Shown here one piece after another: positions 8,453 through 17,019 of a DNA stretch of 64,000 nt. A model generated the notes under the pieces. It was not told where the DNA came from and did no database searches. It was given only the letters and a program-made list of their open reading frames with translations. Source of the DNA: Thalassobacillus devorans (GTDB lineage: Bacteria; Bacillota; Bacilli; Bacillales; Halobacillaceae). Position 1 is the first letter of the stretch. Every line of letters starts with the position of its first letter. Location: contig NZ_FXEH01000005.1 of NCBI RefSeq assembly GCF_900176565.1, positions 1,079,384-1,143,383 of the forward strand, written 5' to 3'. The position numbers and the translations under genes are program-made.

Positions 8453-9048
8453 TTCGCATTGTCATAGCCGAAGATCAACGTATGCTGTTAGGAGCACTTG
8501 GTTCGCTGCTTGACCTCGAAGAAGATATGGAAGTCATCGGCAGTGCCAGCAATGGCGAAGAAGCGTGCGAACTCGTGAAAAAACATGATCCAGATGTCTG
8601 TATCATGGATATTGAAATGCCAGTGAAAACCGGCCTGGATGCCGCTGAAGAACTGAAAGACCATCCGTGCAAAATCATCATCCTGACAACATTTGCACGA
8701 GCCGGTTATTTTGCCCGTGCCCAGAAAGCCGGGGTCAGCGGCTACTTGTTGAAAGACAGTCCAAGTGAAGAGCTGGCAGCCTCGATCCGGAAAATCATGG
8801 ACGGCCAGCGCATCTATGCACCGGAGCTCGTAGATCTCGCTTACAGTGAGGACAACCCGCTGACGGAACGGGAAAAGCAAGTCATCCAGCTGATGGCTGA
8901 TGGAAAAAACACGAAAGAAATCTCAAAACAGCTGTACATCACTCCCGGTACCGTCCGTAATTACATTTCTGTAATTTTGGAAAAACTCGAAGTCGGCAAC
9001 CGTATTGAGGCAATCTCCCGTTTTAAGGAAAAAGGCTGGTTCAAATAA
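8449..9048 (+). CDS. desR: Response regulator of the desaturase gene
   Basis: A 199-residue NarL/LuxR-type response regulator. The receiver domain (about 1-120) has the acidic pair E8/D9, phospho-acceptor D54 in CIMDIEMP, and the switch T and K residues. The C-terminal LuxR helix-turn-helix spans about 137-195 (LTEREKQVIQLMADGKNTKE and following). In B. subtilis DesR-P activates des in the cold. It is translationally coupled to desK. A candidate binding palindrome is present upstream of des at 6055. Confidence 0.95.
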   Translation: MIRIVIAEDQRMLLGALGSLLDLEEDMEVIGSASNGEEACELVKKHDPDVCIMDIEMPVKTGLDAAEELKDHPCKIIILTTFARAGYFARAQKAGVSGYLLKDSPSEELAASIRKIMDGQRIYAPELVDLAYSEDNPLTEREKQVIQLMADGKNTKEISKQLYITPGTVRNYISVILEKLEVGNRIEAISRFKEKGWFK

Positions 9049-9064
9049 AACTATTTTCAATAGG

Positions 9065-9098
9065 CGCCATGTCTCCTCCAGCAAGGGACATGGCGTTT
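9065..9098 (+). terminator. Hairpin terminator after desR
   Basis: CGCCATGTC pairs with GACATGGCG (9 bp, 13-nt loop), followed only by TTT, so it is a moderate terminator. Confidence 0.6.
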
Positions 9099-9110
9099 AC
9101 AAAGAAGGAT

Positions 9111-9172
9111 ACTGGACAATACCCGTTTGATACTAGACAGCTGTCCTTAGTTACTGGACAGACGAACCTCAC
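9111..9172. repeat. Degenerate 21-bp tandem repeat, about three units
   Basis: The block TACTGGACA or TACTAGACA starts at about 9110, 9131 and 9152, an exact 21-bp spacing, with unrelated sequence between. TGTCC...GGACA within 9142-9160 forms an inverted repeat. The array lies in the 285-bp gap between desR and the terminator at 9281. The minus-strand open frame across it has no ribosome site and is not believed. Confidence 0.6.
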
Positions 9173-9280
9173 TCTCCCTGAAAAAGTACTATCTTTATAG
9201 AACGATTGGTAGATTTTCTTCCAGAAGCCTTCCATCTCCCCTATTAATCACAGGAATAGTTATTTCGTCTTCTCAAAAAT

Positions 9281-9309
9281 AAAAAAGGGTGGTATGTGTC
9301 CACCCTTTT
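9281..9309 (-). terminator. Intrinsic terminator, minus strand
   Basis: AAAAGGGTGG/CCACCCTTTT, a 10-bp stem with a 7-nt loop. On the minus strand it runs into a T-tract, and it ends the membrane-anchored protein gene at 9334. Confidence 0.85.
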
Positions 9310-9333
9310 CTATATTTCAGTCGCTCATAAAAA

Positions 9334-10323
9334 CTATTCGATGCTATCGGCAAGAATACCAGGTAAAGTAATCTCCCAACCAGCTTGAGACTCATACGAA
9401 TAACTGCCATATACCTCACCGTAAATGGTAACATTATCTCCTTCTACGAAATCGGTATAACCATTATATTCTACAAATAAAACCTGATCGCCCCAATCAT
9501 CAAGTGCCAATCGTATTTGTGTCAGATCATTGCCTTCCATAATCTGAATAATTTCTCCAGTATAAGTTACGTATTCTCCTGCATGACGATCAGCATTTTT
9601 ATCAAGTTGTTTAAAGTCAATTGTTTGTGCATTTTCTTTCTTCTCAGCTATTTTTATTTCTTCAATTTCTGCTTCGCTATAGGCATTGGCTATGTTTACT
9701 TCTTGTTTGTTAATATCTTCTATCAAATAACCTGCATCAGTATTTTTTACCTCTCCATCGATTTGATAATTAGCTACAAATTTATCATAATCCCCATATT
9801 GTTTTATAAGATGAAGGTTACGCTCTTGTTCTTCATGGATGGAGAGACTTGCAGCCAAAACAAAAGTACCGTTTCGTATATATTCTCTGCCATCGATCTC
9901 ATCTACCCACTCACCTAAGGCTACCTCAACTTTCCCATCTTTTACTATTGCACTTTGGGGGACACCATTATAATCATACTCTTCCTCCCCTTGTAGACCA
10001 AAGGTTATTTCTGTTTCTTCAGGCAGATTGGTGTTTGCTACAATCTTGAAGGTCTCAGAATCAGCTAAGTATTCTGCTTGATCGTATTCGAATGAAATGA
10101 CCTCTTTCTCAACCTCATCTTCTACTTTCTTTTCTTCCGCATCCTCAGGTTCAGTGTCCTCGGCCGGTTCTTCGGCGCTTGCCTCTGTGGCAGGACTCTC
10201 ATCCCCTTGTGTTTCCGTATCTTCTTCTTCTCCCCCACCTGCAACAGCAATAATGATAATAACGGCGACCACCCAAAACCACCAACGTTTGAAAATGCTT
10301 TTCTTTACTTTTTCTTTAGCCAT
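9334..10323 (-). CDS. Membrane-anchored protein with acidic linker and OB-like C-terminal domain
   Basis: A 329-residue protein. A basic N-terminus and a single helix (about residues 13-28, WWFWVVAVIIIIAVAG) anchor it outside-facing. Next comes a Glu/Asp/Thr-rich linker (about 30-75), a beta-rich middle domain, and a C-terminal segment (about 230-325: YVTYTGEIIQIM, VLFVEYNG, DNVTIYGEVYGS) that looks like an OB-fold barrel. I chose the ATG at 10323, 10 nt after AAGGAG, over the GTG at 10332. The gene stands alone with its own terminator. Function unknown; the anchor and linker suggest an envelope role. Confidence 0.7.
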   Translation of the reverse strand: MAKEKVKKSIFKRWWFWVVAVIIIIAVAGGGEEEDTETQGDESPATEASAEEPAEDTEPEDAEEKKVEDEVEKEVISFEYDQAEYLADSETFKIVANTNLPEETEITFGLQGEEEYDYNGVPQSAIVKDGKVEVALGEWVDEIDGREYIRNGTFVLAASLSIHEEQERNLHLIKQYGDYDKFVANYQIDGEVKNTDAGYLIEDINKQEVNIANAYSEAEIEEIKIAEKKENAQTIDFKQLDKNADRHAGEYVTYTGEIIQIMEGNDLTQIRLALDDWGDQVLFVEYNGYTDFVEGDNVTIYGEVYGSYSYESQAGWEITLPGILADSIE

Positions 10324-10462
10324 TCCTGACACGCTCCTTTTCGTTAAGCTTTATGTTGATTTACTGTAAATAAATCGTATCACCGCACAAGCAACAGACC
10401 CTCACAAAAAAACGATAGGGTGGGATTGCAAAAAAAAAGAGCCTCTTCATAAGAGCCTCCTT

Positions 10463-11461
10463 TTAATGATATAGCTTATACATTTTCTCCGCTTCTTCTT
10501 TCATCTTCTTTTTCAGCTCTGGCGGGGCGATCACTTCCGCGCTGCTCCCCCATGTCAGGAGCCAGCCGACGAGGCCATCGCTTAGCACCGCTTTTGTTTT
10601 CAATGTGAAATAGCCGTCATCGCCTTCTTTGATCGGAACGTTTTTACCGAACCGGTCGACAATGACGTTGATCAGATGATCGGCGAATTTGATTTCGATC
10701 CATTGTTCTGTACCCGTGAACATGTGAAAGAGCTGGTGAGTGTACTTCGAAACGTCGAAATCTTCCCGCTGCTCAAATACTTCGTCGGTAATCTGCAGCT
10801 TGACGATCCTGTCGACACGGAAGTGACGGAGGTCCTTATGTTCCGGCGACCAGCCGATCAAATAGTAATAGTCACGGTTCCATACTAAAGAATATGGGTG
10901 CAGGTGATAGGTTTTGCCGTTTCTGCTCAATACAAATTCTTTTTTCACGTTGTAGCGGCCGTATTGGAATTTGATCGCTTTATGATCATTGATGGCGTTA
11001 TGCATATTGTAAATGGCATATTTCACCTTGCTGGACTGGCTGTGTGCTGTCTCGTGGTCGATATGTATCTGGTTCTCCAGTTTGGCGGCGAGATTTTCGC
11101 TGGTCAGCTGTTTAATTTTATCGATCAGCAGCTCTTTTTCCTTTTTCGTAATGAATCTTGCGGAAACAACGGCGTCACTCAAAAGGCGAAGCTCCTGAAT
11201 TTCAAACAGCCGGTTCTGAAAGCTGTAATACTTCGGCTTGCCGTTCATTTCCTGGTTGACGATCAGATCGATGACGTTTGAGGCTTCGAACGTGTTGAGG
11301 TCTTCTTTGATTAAACGTTTATTAAAATCGTAGTTCTGGTCGAATTCTTTATGCAGATGGTCGACAATTTCACTTAATGTCAGTTCATTTTCATCATCTG
11401 TATATTTTTCGAGTACGCTTTTCAAAACCAATACGCGCTCCCGAGTTGTCAGGTTGCTCAT
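10463..11461 (-). CDS. WYL-domain transcriptional regulator
   Basis: A 332-residue cytoplasmic regulator. The N-terminal 65 residues form a DeoR-like winged helix (TTRERVLVLKSVLEKYT, LTLSEIVDHL), and the WYL domain spans about 140-240 (HPYSLVWNRDYYYLIGWS, then LRHFRVDRI). A WCX-like C-terminal extension follows. WYL domains bind ligands, often nucleotides or nucleic acid ends, and many regulate DNA-damage or defence genes; the target here is unknown. The start at 11461 is supported by GGGGGA upstream. No obvious target operon is adjacent. Confidence 0.88.
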   Translation of the reverse strand: MSNLTTRERVLVLKSVLEKYTDDENELTLSEIVDHLHKEFDQNYDFNKRLIKEDLNTFEASNVIDLIVNQEMNGKPKYYSFQNRLFEIQELRLLSDAVVSARFITKKEKELLIDKIKQLTSENLAAKLENQIHIDHETAHSQSSKVKYAIYNMHNAINDHKAIKFQYGRYNVKKEFVLSRNGKTYHLHPYSLVWNRDYYYLIGWSPEHKDLRHFRVDRIVKLQITDEVFEQREDFDVSKYTHQLFHMFTGTEQWIEIKFADHLINVIVDRFGKNVPIKEGDDGYFTLKTKAVLSDGLVGWLLTWGSSAEVIAPPELKKKMKEEAEKMYKLYH

Positions 11462-11517
11462 AGATAGTCCCCCTGTTAAAACTATCTATATTTTACCATT
11501 ACCTGCTAAATAATAAA

Positions 11518-11545
11518 GCAGCCTTCCTGAAATCCAGGAGGCTGC
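11518..11545 (-). terminator. Intrinsic terminator after yjzC-like gene
   Basis: GCAGCC(T)TCCTG pairs with CAGGAGGCTGC with one bulge, and a T/A-rich run follows on the minus strand. Confidence 0.7.
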
Positions 11546-11556
11546 CTGACTATAGA

Positions 11557-11739
11557 TTATGAAGTTTTTGTCCAATAAGCTGCTTCGCCAGTTTCAGTAG
11601 AAGGAGGAAACTGTTCACCTTTTTCTAATTTAATAGATGTATCATCTTTGCTGGCGTCCCCGCCATTTACGAGCCTTTCTACTTTGTACGTGCCGCCTTC
11701 TGGTGCTTTTTCGCCTGTTTTATGCTTGTTATTTGCCAT
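11557..11739 (-). CDS. YjzC-like small protein
   Basis: A 60-residue soluble protein: lysine-rich start, then GEKAPEGGTYKVERL, LEKGEQFPPS and a final YWTKTS. The pattern (GxKAPxxGxY, then GExFP near the C-terminus and a terminal WxK) resembles the YjzC family of Bacillus, whose function is unknown. The ATG at 11739 has GGAGG 10 nt upstream. It is monocistronic with a terminator at 11518. The 240 nt upstream, to the next gene, holds nothing else I can name. Confidence 0.65.
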   Translation of the reverse strand: MANNKHKTGEKAPEGGTYKVERLVNGGDASKDDTSIKLEKGEQFPPSTETGEAAYWTKTS

Positions 11740-11980
11740 GTTGATCATACCTCCTGAATTAGTTTATTGGGGTGTTATTCTTTTCATTGCACCTTGGCCA
11801 TAATGATAAACATGATTTGGCAGATTTGGGAAAAAAGGATGATATAAAACGTGTGACGGTATTTTAACGGGAAATGTCGCTCATTTAATCGTTTCGAATT
11901 CCGTAGCACACTTCACTCTGTTTGATACTATTCATTATTCGGGTAGTGGATAGAAAAGCTTTCCAGAAAGGAAGATAGGC

Positions 11981-12718
11981 ATGTATCAGGATATTTTGCA
12001 GCAGACGAGCCATCGCGAGACTCCACTCCCTGCCCGGCCGTGGCTGCTGACTCAGAAGTGGGACCATCTGCTTTTTATGCATGTACCCATCACCAAACAA
12101 AAAATCGAACCGTTGCTGCCGAAGCAATTGGAGCTTGATACGTATGACGGTGAGGCATGGATTAGTATTGTCCCGTTTGAAGTGACTGGGATGCATGCCA
12201 GGGGGGTACCGGAAATTCCTTTTTTGCGTTCTTATTTAGAACTGAATGTCCGGACGTATGTGAAATACCATGGACAGCCAGGTGTCTATTTTTTCAGTTT
12301 AGATGCGAACCTGCTGCCGGCCGTTATTGGAGCAAAAGCTTTCTCCCTGCCTTACTATTACGCGGATATGGAAATGAAAAAAACCGCCGGTCATTACAAT
12401 TACCGGAGCATACGAAAAAAAGCAGCAACAGGAGACTTCGAGGGAAGCTACCATCCTGTCTCGAAGACTTACTCGCCTGAACATGGAAACCTTCCCCATT
12501 GGCTGCTGGAACGCTACGTATTTTGGCAAAAGAAGGGGAACGGGTTAATACAAGGCGGCATCCATCACCTTCCCTGGGAAGTCCAGGACGCTTCCGCTAA
12601 CATCGACACGGAAACCCTCACCTCTTTCCTGCCTCCGTCTTCCTTCACTGGCGAACCCGTTTATCATTATGCTTATTCACGGCGAGTTCTTCTCTGGCCA
12701 TTAAAAAAGGTAACCTGA
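11981..12718 (+). CDS. YqjF-like DUF2071 protein
   Basis: A 245-residue protein matching the DUF2071/YqjF family, which is related to the acetoacetate decarboxylase fold. Typical blocks are visible: WDHLLFMHVPI near 28-38, DGEAWISIVPFEV near 55-67, PEIPFLRSYLELNVRTYV near 77-94, and the GVYFFSLDA strand. Catalytic activity is not established for the family. AAAGGAAG precedes the ATG. Monocistronic, closed by a terminator that begins at its stop codon. Confidence 0.8.
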   Translation: MYQDILQQTSHRETPLPARPWLLTQKWDHLLFMHVPITKQKIEPLLPKQLELDTYDGEAWISIVPFEVTGMHARGVPEIPFLRSYLELNVRTYVKYHGQPGVYFFSLDANLLPAVIGAKAFSLPYYYADMEMKKTAGHYNYRSIRKKAATGDFEGSYHPVSKTYSPEHGNLPHWLLERYVFWQKKGNGLIQGGIHHLPWEVQDASANIDTETLTSFLPPSSFTGEPVYHYAYSRRVLLWPLKKVT

Positions 12719-12744
12719 TGCCCTCCTCTGCAGGGCATTTTTTT
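12718..12744 (+). terminator. Intrinsic terminator
   Basis: ATGCCCT/AGGGCAT stem with a 7-nt loop and a run of T, starting at the stop codon of the yqjF-like gene. Confidence 0.85.
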
Positions 12745-12863
12745 ATGCGCTTTTCTATCAATTTACAGGATATGGTTATTACTAGTTAATAGTATAGCTT
12801 TATAAAAAGATGGTAAGGATGGTGAGAGAGGAACTAGAATTAATAATGTAGGGGTTGCTTATC

Positions 12864-14447
12864 ATGTCAAGATTTTCCCGTCGTAAACGCCAAACCCCCG
12901 AGGAGCAAACTTCCAGTAAAAAGCTTGATAAAACTCTTCAGAATAATATCAAGCATTTCAAGCAGACGCTTGGCGAAAGTACCGACATCGTTATCCGTAC
13001 GTTCAAAGCGGGTCAGACTGGCTCCATCGATATCGCCGTCCTTTATACTTCCGGACTTGTGAACGACACGATTGTTCACGATTTTGTGCTGGACACGTTA
13101 ATGGTGCAAATCAGGCAGACCCCTCTTGATACGATAGAAAAAGATAATTATCAAATTATCAAAGACTTTGCGATGACAGGCGGAAACATCACCGATATCG
13201 ACACTAGAGAAAAACTGTTCAACCATGTTTTATCCGGAGATACCGTCGTCATGCTGGATGGTTCCAGTGAGGCGATGGCGATTGATACGAGGGAGTGGGA
13301 GTCAAGATCCGTCGAGGAGCCGTCGACTCAGTCGGTTGTACGTGGACCGAAGGAAGGGTTTACGGAGAATTTACGGACCAACACGGCTCTCCTGAGGAGA
13401 AGAATTAAAGATCCAAACCTCTGGATTAGTACCAAGCCGATTGGAACTAAAAGTAAGACAGATGTTGCGGTCGTTTACCTGCATGGGGTAGCTGATGAAA
13501 AAGTCGTTAAGGAAGTAACTCACCGTTTAAACAAGATTGATATTGATGCCATTTTAGATAGCGGCTATGTAGAAGAATTGATTCAGGATGAAACGTATAC
13601 CCCTTTCCCAACGGTGTATAACAGTGAACGTCCAGACACCATTGCAGGCGGCCTCCTTGAAGGAAGGATTGCCATCATTGTGGATGGATCGCCATTCGTT
13701 CTGCTTGTTCCGGCCTTATTCGTGAATTTTTTTCAGTCAGCAGAAGATTACTTCCAGCGGGCTGACTTCTCAACACTCATCCGTTTGATTCGTTATTTGG
13801 CCTTCTTTCTAGCTTTGCTTACGCCATCTGCCTATATCGCTTTGACTACTTATCATCAGGAAATGATTCCAACATCGCTGCTGGTCAGTTTATCCGCCCA
13901 AAGAGAAGGTGTGCCATTTCCTGCTTTTGTCGAAGCCTTATTGATGGAAATCACGTTTGAAATCCTGAGAGAAGCGGGGGTGCGCCTTCCAAAGGCAGTG
14001 GGTTCCGCAATTTCTATTGTTGGAGCATTGGTACTTGGACAGGCTGCGGTTGAAGCTGGCATCGTATCGTCAGCCATGGTTATTGTCGTGTCATTGACAG
14101 CGATTTCGAGCTTTGTGTCTCCCAGCTTTAACTTTGCGATTTCAATCCGGATGCTCCGTTTTGGGTTTATGATTCTGGCGGCTACACTCGGGCTGTTCGG
14201 AATACTCCTTGGTTTGATCATTTTGACCCTGCATCTGGCAAGCCTGCGTTCTTTTGGGGTTCCTTACCTCACGCCAATGGCACCATTCATAGTATCAGAC
14301 CAGAAAGATGCCATTCTCCGGTTTCCACGGTGGAAACTCACTACTCGGCCGCGCCTGGTCACCCAGCAGAACATAACTCGTGAAGATGTGGAGGCGCCGA
14401 AACCTCCCAAGCGTTCTAGACGGAAGAAAAGGAAGAAACAAAAATGA
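12864..14447 (+). CDS. Spore germinant receptor A subunit
   Basis: A 527-residue GerA-family protein. The N-terminal hydrophilic region carries the usual two subdomains (about 30-280, including STDIVIRTFKAG and the SVEEPSTQSVVRGPKEGFTE block that is diagnostic of GerA proteins). Several membrane helices follow (about 290-475), then a basic KPPKRSRRKKRKKQK tail. It forms the inner-membrane receptor with B and C subunits and acts as an oligomeric ion channel that responds to nutrients. I chose the ATG at 12864; a TTG three codons earlier is open. First gene of a five-gene operon. Confidence 0.93.
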   Translation: MSRFSRRKRQTPEEQTSSKKLDKTLQNNIKHFKQTLGESTDIVIRTFKAGQTGSIDIAVLYTSGLVNDTIVHDFVLDTLMVQIRQTPLDTIEKDNYQIIKDFAMTGGNITDIDTREKLFNHVLSGDTVVMLDGSSEAMAIDTREWESRSVEEPSTQSVVRGPKEGFTENLRTNTALLRRRIKDPNLWISTKPIGTKSKTDVAVVYLHGVADEKVVKEVTHRLNKIDIDAILDSGYVEELIQDETYTPFPTVYNSERPDTIAGGLLEGRIAIIVDGSPFVLLVPALFVNFFQSAEDYFQRADFSTLIRLIRYLAFFLALLTPSAYIALTTYHQEMIPTSLLVSLSAQREGVPFPAFVEALLMEITFEILREAGVRLPKAVGSAISIVGALVLGQAAVEAGIVSSAMVIVVSLTAISSFVSPSFNFAISIRMLRFGFMILAATLGLFGILLGLIILTLHLASLRSFGVPYLTPMAPFIVSDQKDAILRFPRWKLTTRPRLVTQQNITREDVEAPKPPKRSRRKKRKKQK

Positions 14448-15649
14448 AACGAACCATATTACTGAAACTGGCGTTGTTAAGTTTATGCGCTCTTTTATTA
14501 ACCGGCTGCTGGAGCAAACGAGAATTAAATGAAATAGGGATTGTCACAGCAATTGGGATTGACCGACAGGAAGAACAGTATAAAGTGACGGTCCAGGTGA
14601 TCAACCCGAGCGAGGTTGCGTCGAAGGAGATGACCACTCGTACAGCTGTTTCCACTTATACCGCTGTTGGAAATTCTATTTTCGAAACGATTAGAAAGCT
14701 GATGACGCTTGCTCCGCGGCGAGTCTACTTGTCTCATGTCCGGGAAATCGTGTTAGGGGAGGAAATGGCGAAAGAAGGAATCGGAAAAACACTTGATTTT
14801 TTATCTCGGGATCATGAAATGCGGACGGATTTTCATTTGACTGTCGCTCAAGGAGTGGAAGCAGAAGAGTTAATGAAAATCTTAACACCCTTAGAACGAA
14901 TCCCGGCAGAAAAGGCTTTTTCTTCGATTAAAAGCGGGGAGGATAGTTGGGCCCCCATCGAAGCGGTAAAAATCAGTGATGTGCTAAATGCAATGCTTTC
15001 GGAAGGGAACAACCCAACACTGAGTGGTATAAGAATCATTGGTAATCCTGAGCAGGGGAATCAGCTGACTAACGTCGAACAGGTCGATTCTCCTGCCAAT
15101 TTCGCAATTGATGGACTGGCAGTTTTCAGGAAAGACCACCTCGTCGGTTGGCTAAATGAAAACCAAAGCAAAGGTTATAACTATATTACCGATAACGTAA
15201 AAAACACGGCTGAATACGCGCCTTGTGAAAATGACGAAAAGGGCGGAATTACGTTAGAAGTATTTGATTCGACTAGTAAGCTAAAAGCTGCCGTCACAAG
15301 TAATCAGCCGAGAATATCCATCAATATCGAGTTAGAAGCAGGCATCGCCGAAGTAGAATGCCCACTGGATTTATCCAAAACAGCAACCATCCGTCAGGTA
15401 GAAAAACAATTCGAGGAACATGTGACAACTCTTGCTAAACGGACCATCCAGGTACTTCAGCAAGACTTACAAAGCGACGTACTCGGATTCGGCGACCTGA
15501 TTCACCGGGAAGATAAAACCTATTGGAAATCAATAAAGCATGAATGGGACAACATTTTTCCTGAGGTGGAAACGGAAGTGAAGACTACTGTAAAAATCAA
15601 ACGAACAGGAACCATCGTCGATTCCTACCAAAAGGATGTGGAGGGGTAA
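14444..15649 (+). CDS. Spore germinant receptor C subunit (Ger(x)C lipoprotein)
   Basis: A 401-residue lipoprotein. The signal peptide ends in the lipobox LLTGC at about residues 18-22, followed by the family-typical WSKRELNEIGIVTAIGIDR. Three GerC domains fill the rest, with TMVK-like KTTVKIKRTG near the end. GerC is held on the outer face of the spore inner membrane and is needed for receptor function. Its start overlaps the A subunit stop (ATGA), so the two are translationally coupled. Confidence 0.93.
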   Translation: MKRTILLKLALLSLCALLLTGCWSKRELNEIGIVTAIGIDRQEEQYKVTVQVINPSEVASKEMTTRTAVSTYTAVGNSIFETIRKLMTLAPRRVYLSHVREIVLGEEMAKEGIGKTLDFLSRDHEMRTDFHLTVAQGVEAEELMKILTPLERIPAEKAFSSIKSGEDSWAPIEAVKISDVLNAMLSEGNNPTLSGIRIIGNPEQGNQLTNVEQVDSPANFAIDGLAVFRKDHLVGWLNENQSKGYNYITDNVKNTAEYAPCENDEKGGITLEVFDSTSKLKAAVTSNQPRISINIELEAGIAEVECPLDLSKTATIRQVEKQFEEHVTTLAKRTIQVLQQDLQSDVLGFGDLIHREDKTYWKSIKHEWDNIFPEVETEVKTTVKIKRTGTIVDSYQKDVEG

Positions 15650-15652
15650 TTC

Positions 15653-15880
15653 ATGTGGGCTATTTCTTTTACTGCTCTACTGATATGGGCGGGTTTAGGA
15701 ATTAAGAAATTATACAACAAAGGGTTATGGAAGGATCTGATCGTCTATGCCTGTGGATGGGCAGTTGCAATGACGATCATTACTTTATACCGCTTCCACA
15801 TTCCTGTTCCTAATCCACTTGATGGTATTTCCTATATATATCAACCTTTAAGTAAATTATATCAACAATTATTTTCTTGA
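15653..15880 (+). CDS. Small receptor-associated D subunit
   Basis: A 75-residue, two-helix membrane protein (about residues 3-14 and 28-46) ending in YIYQPLSKLYQQLFS. Its size, two helices and position inside a ger operon match the D subunits described for several Bacillus germinant receptors, which modulate receptor output. It starts 3 nt after the C subunit stop, and GGAGGGG overlaps the end of that gene. Assignment rests on context and topology rather than strong sequence motifs. Confidence 0.75.
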   Translation: MWAISFTALLIWAGLGIKKLYNKGLWKDLIVYACGWAVAMTIITLYRFHIPVPNPLDGISYIYQPLSKLYQQLFS

Positions 15881-15898
15881 TAGATTGGAGGGAAGGAA

Positions 15899-16999
15899 AT
15901 GGAATTAAATGAGAAAATCACACTGAGACAGTTCAATTTATTGATCATCCTCTTTACTATCGGTACTTCCATCCTTCTCTCTCCGGCCAGCTTGGCTGCC
16001 TATGCCGGGAATGATGCATGGTTAAGCGCTATTTTATCGGTAGTGATCGGTTTGGTGATCCTCGTGTTTTTCTGGTCAGTCAGTCGTCAGTTCCCAACTA
16101 GTAACCTGGTCGACATCAGTGAGCAGGTACTTGGAAAGTGGCTTGGGAAATTCGCCGCTCTGTTGTTCGCCTGTTTTTCCCTGATATCAGCAGCAACCGT
16201 CTTATGGGTAATCGGTAATTTTCTTGTCACCCAAATTATGCCGGAAACACCAATGATGTTCCTTCATTTCTTACTAATGGGGTCCGTTGTATACGGTGTA
16301 TTGCTCGGCATTGAAGTGATATGCCGGACAGTGGAAATATTTTTCCCTTACATTGTTACATTGCTGCTTATTATTTATATTTTCAGTGTGCCATCTATAA
16401 AAATTGAACATATCCAGCCAATGCTGGATGGAGGATTCAAGCCAATATTGGAAGGAGCAATTTTTGATGCCAGTGTTTCACTGCTGCCTTTAATTGCTTT
16501 GTTCATGGTTTTTCCTAAGCTGGTAACCGACAAGAAGCGAGTCCTCCCGAAGGTGATGGGCAGCTACTTGATTGCGGGCACATTCATTATCGCAATTACT
16601 TTCATCACCATAACTGTCCTCGGTGTAGAAATTACAGCCAATCAGACATATCCGACTTATGTTGTAGCAAAAAGCCTGAATGTCGAAGGGTTGATTCAAC
16701 GGGCAGAAGTCGTAATCGCTGTTTCCTGGCTGCTTACCATTTTTTTTAAATTATCCTTATACTTTTATGCTTCTGTAACGGCCTTAGCACAGGCATTGAA
16801 TCTCACTACTTACCGCACGATAACCGTGCCAATGGGAATGCTTACGGTTGCTTTATCTCTGATTGTTTACCCGAGTACTACCTACGCAAATGAATGGAAT
16901 GAATCAACATGGTTATGGTTTGCCTTAACTTTTGGTATCGTCTATCCGCTGTTGTTATCGCTTATCGGAAGGGTCCGGGGAATCAAGGGGGAAAAATAA
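15899..16999 (+). CDS. Spore germinant receptor B subunit (first copy)
   Basis: A 366-residue protein of the GerAB/endospore permease family (APC superfamily), with ten predicted transmembrane helices. It begins with ITLRQFNLLIILFTIGTSIL, close to the family signature. GerB is the likely nutrient-binding subunit. GGAGGGAAGG precedes the ATG, and 18 nt separate it from the D gene. Having two B genes in one operon suggests two recognition specificities sharing A, C and D. Confidence 0.92.
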   Translation: MELNEKITLRQFNLLIILFTIGTSILLSPASLAAYAGNDAWLSAILSVVIGLVILVFFWSVSRQFPTSNLVDISEQVLGKWLGKFAALLFACFSLISAATVLWVIGNFLVTQIMPETPMMFLHFLLMGSVVYGVLLGIEVICRTVEIFFPYIVTLLLIIYIFSVPSIKIEHIQPMLDGGFKPILEGAIFDASVSLLPLIALFMVFPKLVTDKKRVLPKVMGSYLIAGTFIIAITFITITVLGVEITANQTYPTYVVAKSLNVEGLIQRAEVVIAVSWLLTIFFKLSLYFYASVTALAQALNLTTYRTITVPMGMLTVALSLIVYPSTTYANEWNESTWLWFALTFGIVYPLLLSLIGRVRGIKGEK

Positions 17000-17019
17000 A
17001 CATATAGGAGGGGGGCACG

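Noticed and set aside
9041-9235. 64-codon minus-strand open frame
   Set aside because: It runs through the desR terminator and the 21-bp repeat, has no ribosome site and no recognisable composition.
10430-10462. Terminator after the WYL regulator gene
   Set aside because: AGAGCCTC occurs as a direct, not inverted, repeat; only a 5-bp CTCTT/AAGAG stem remains, too weak to list.
12745-12863. SigG promoter before the ger operon
   Set aside because: A forespore promoter is expected, but I could not find a convincing -35/-10 pair for SigG.
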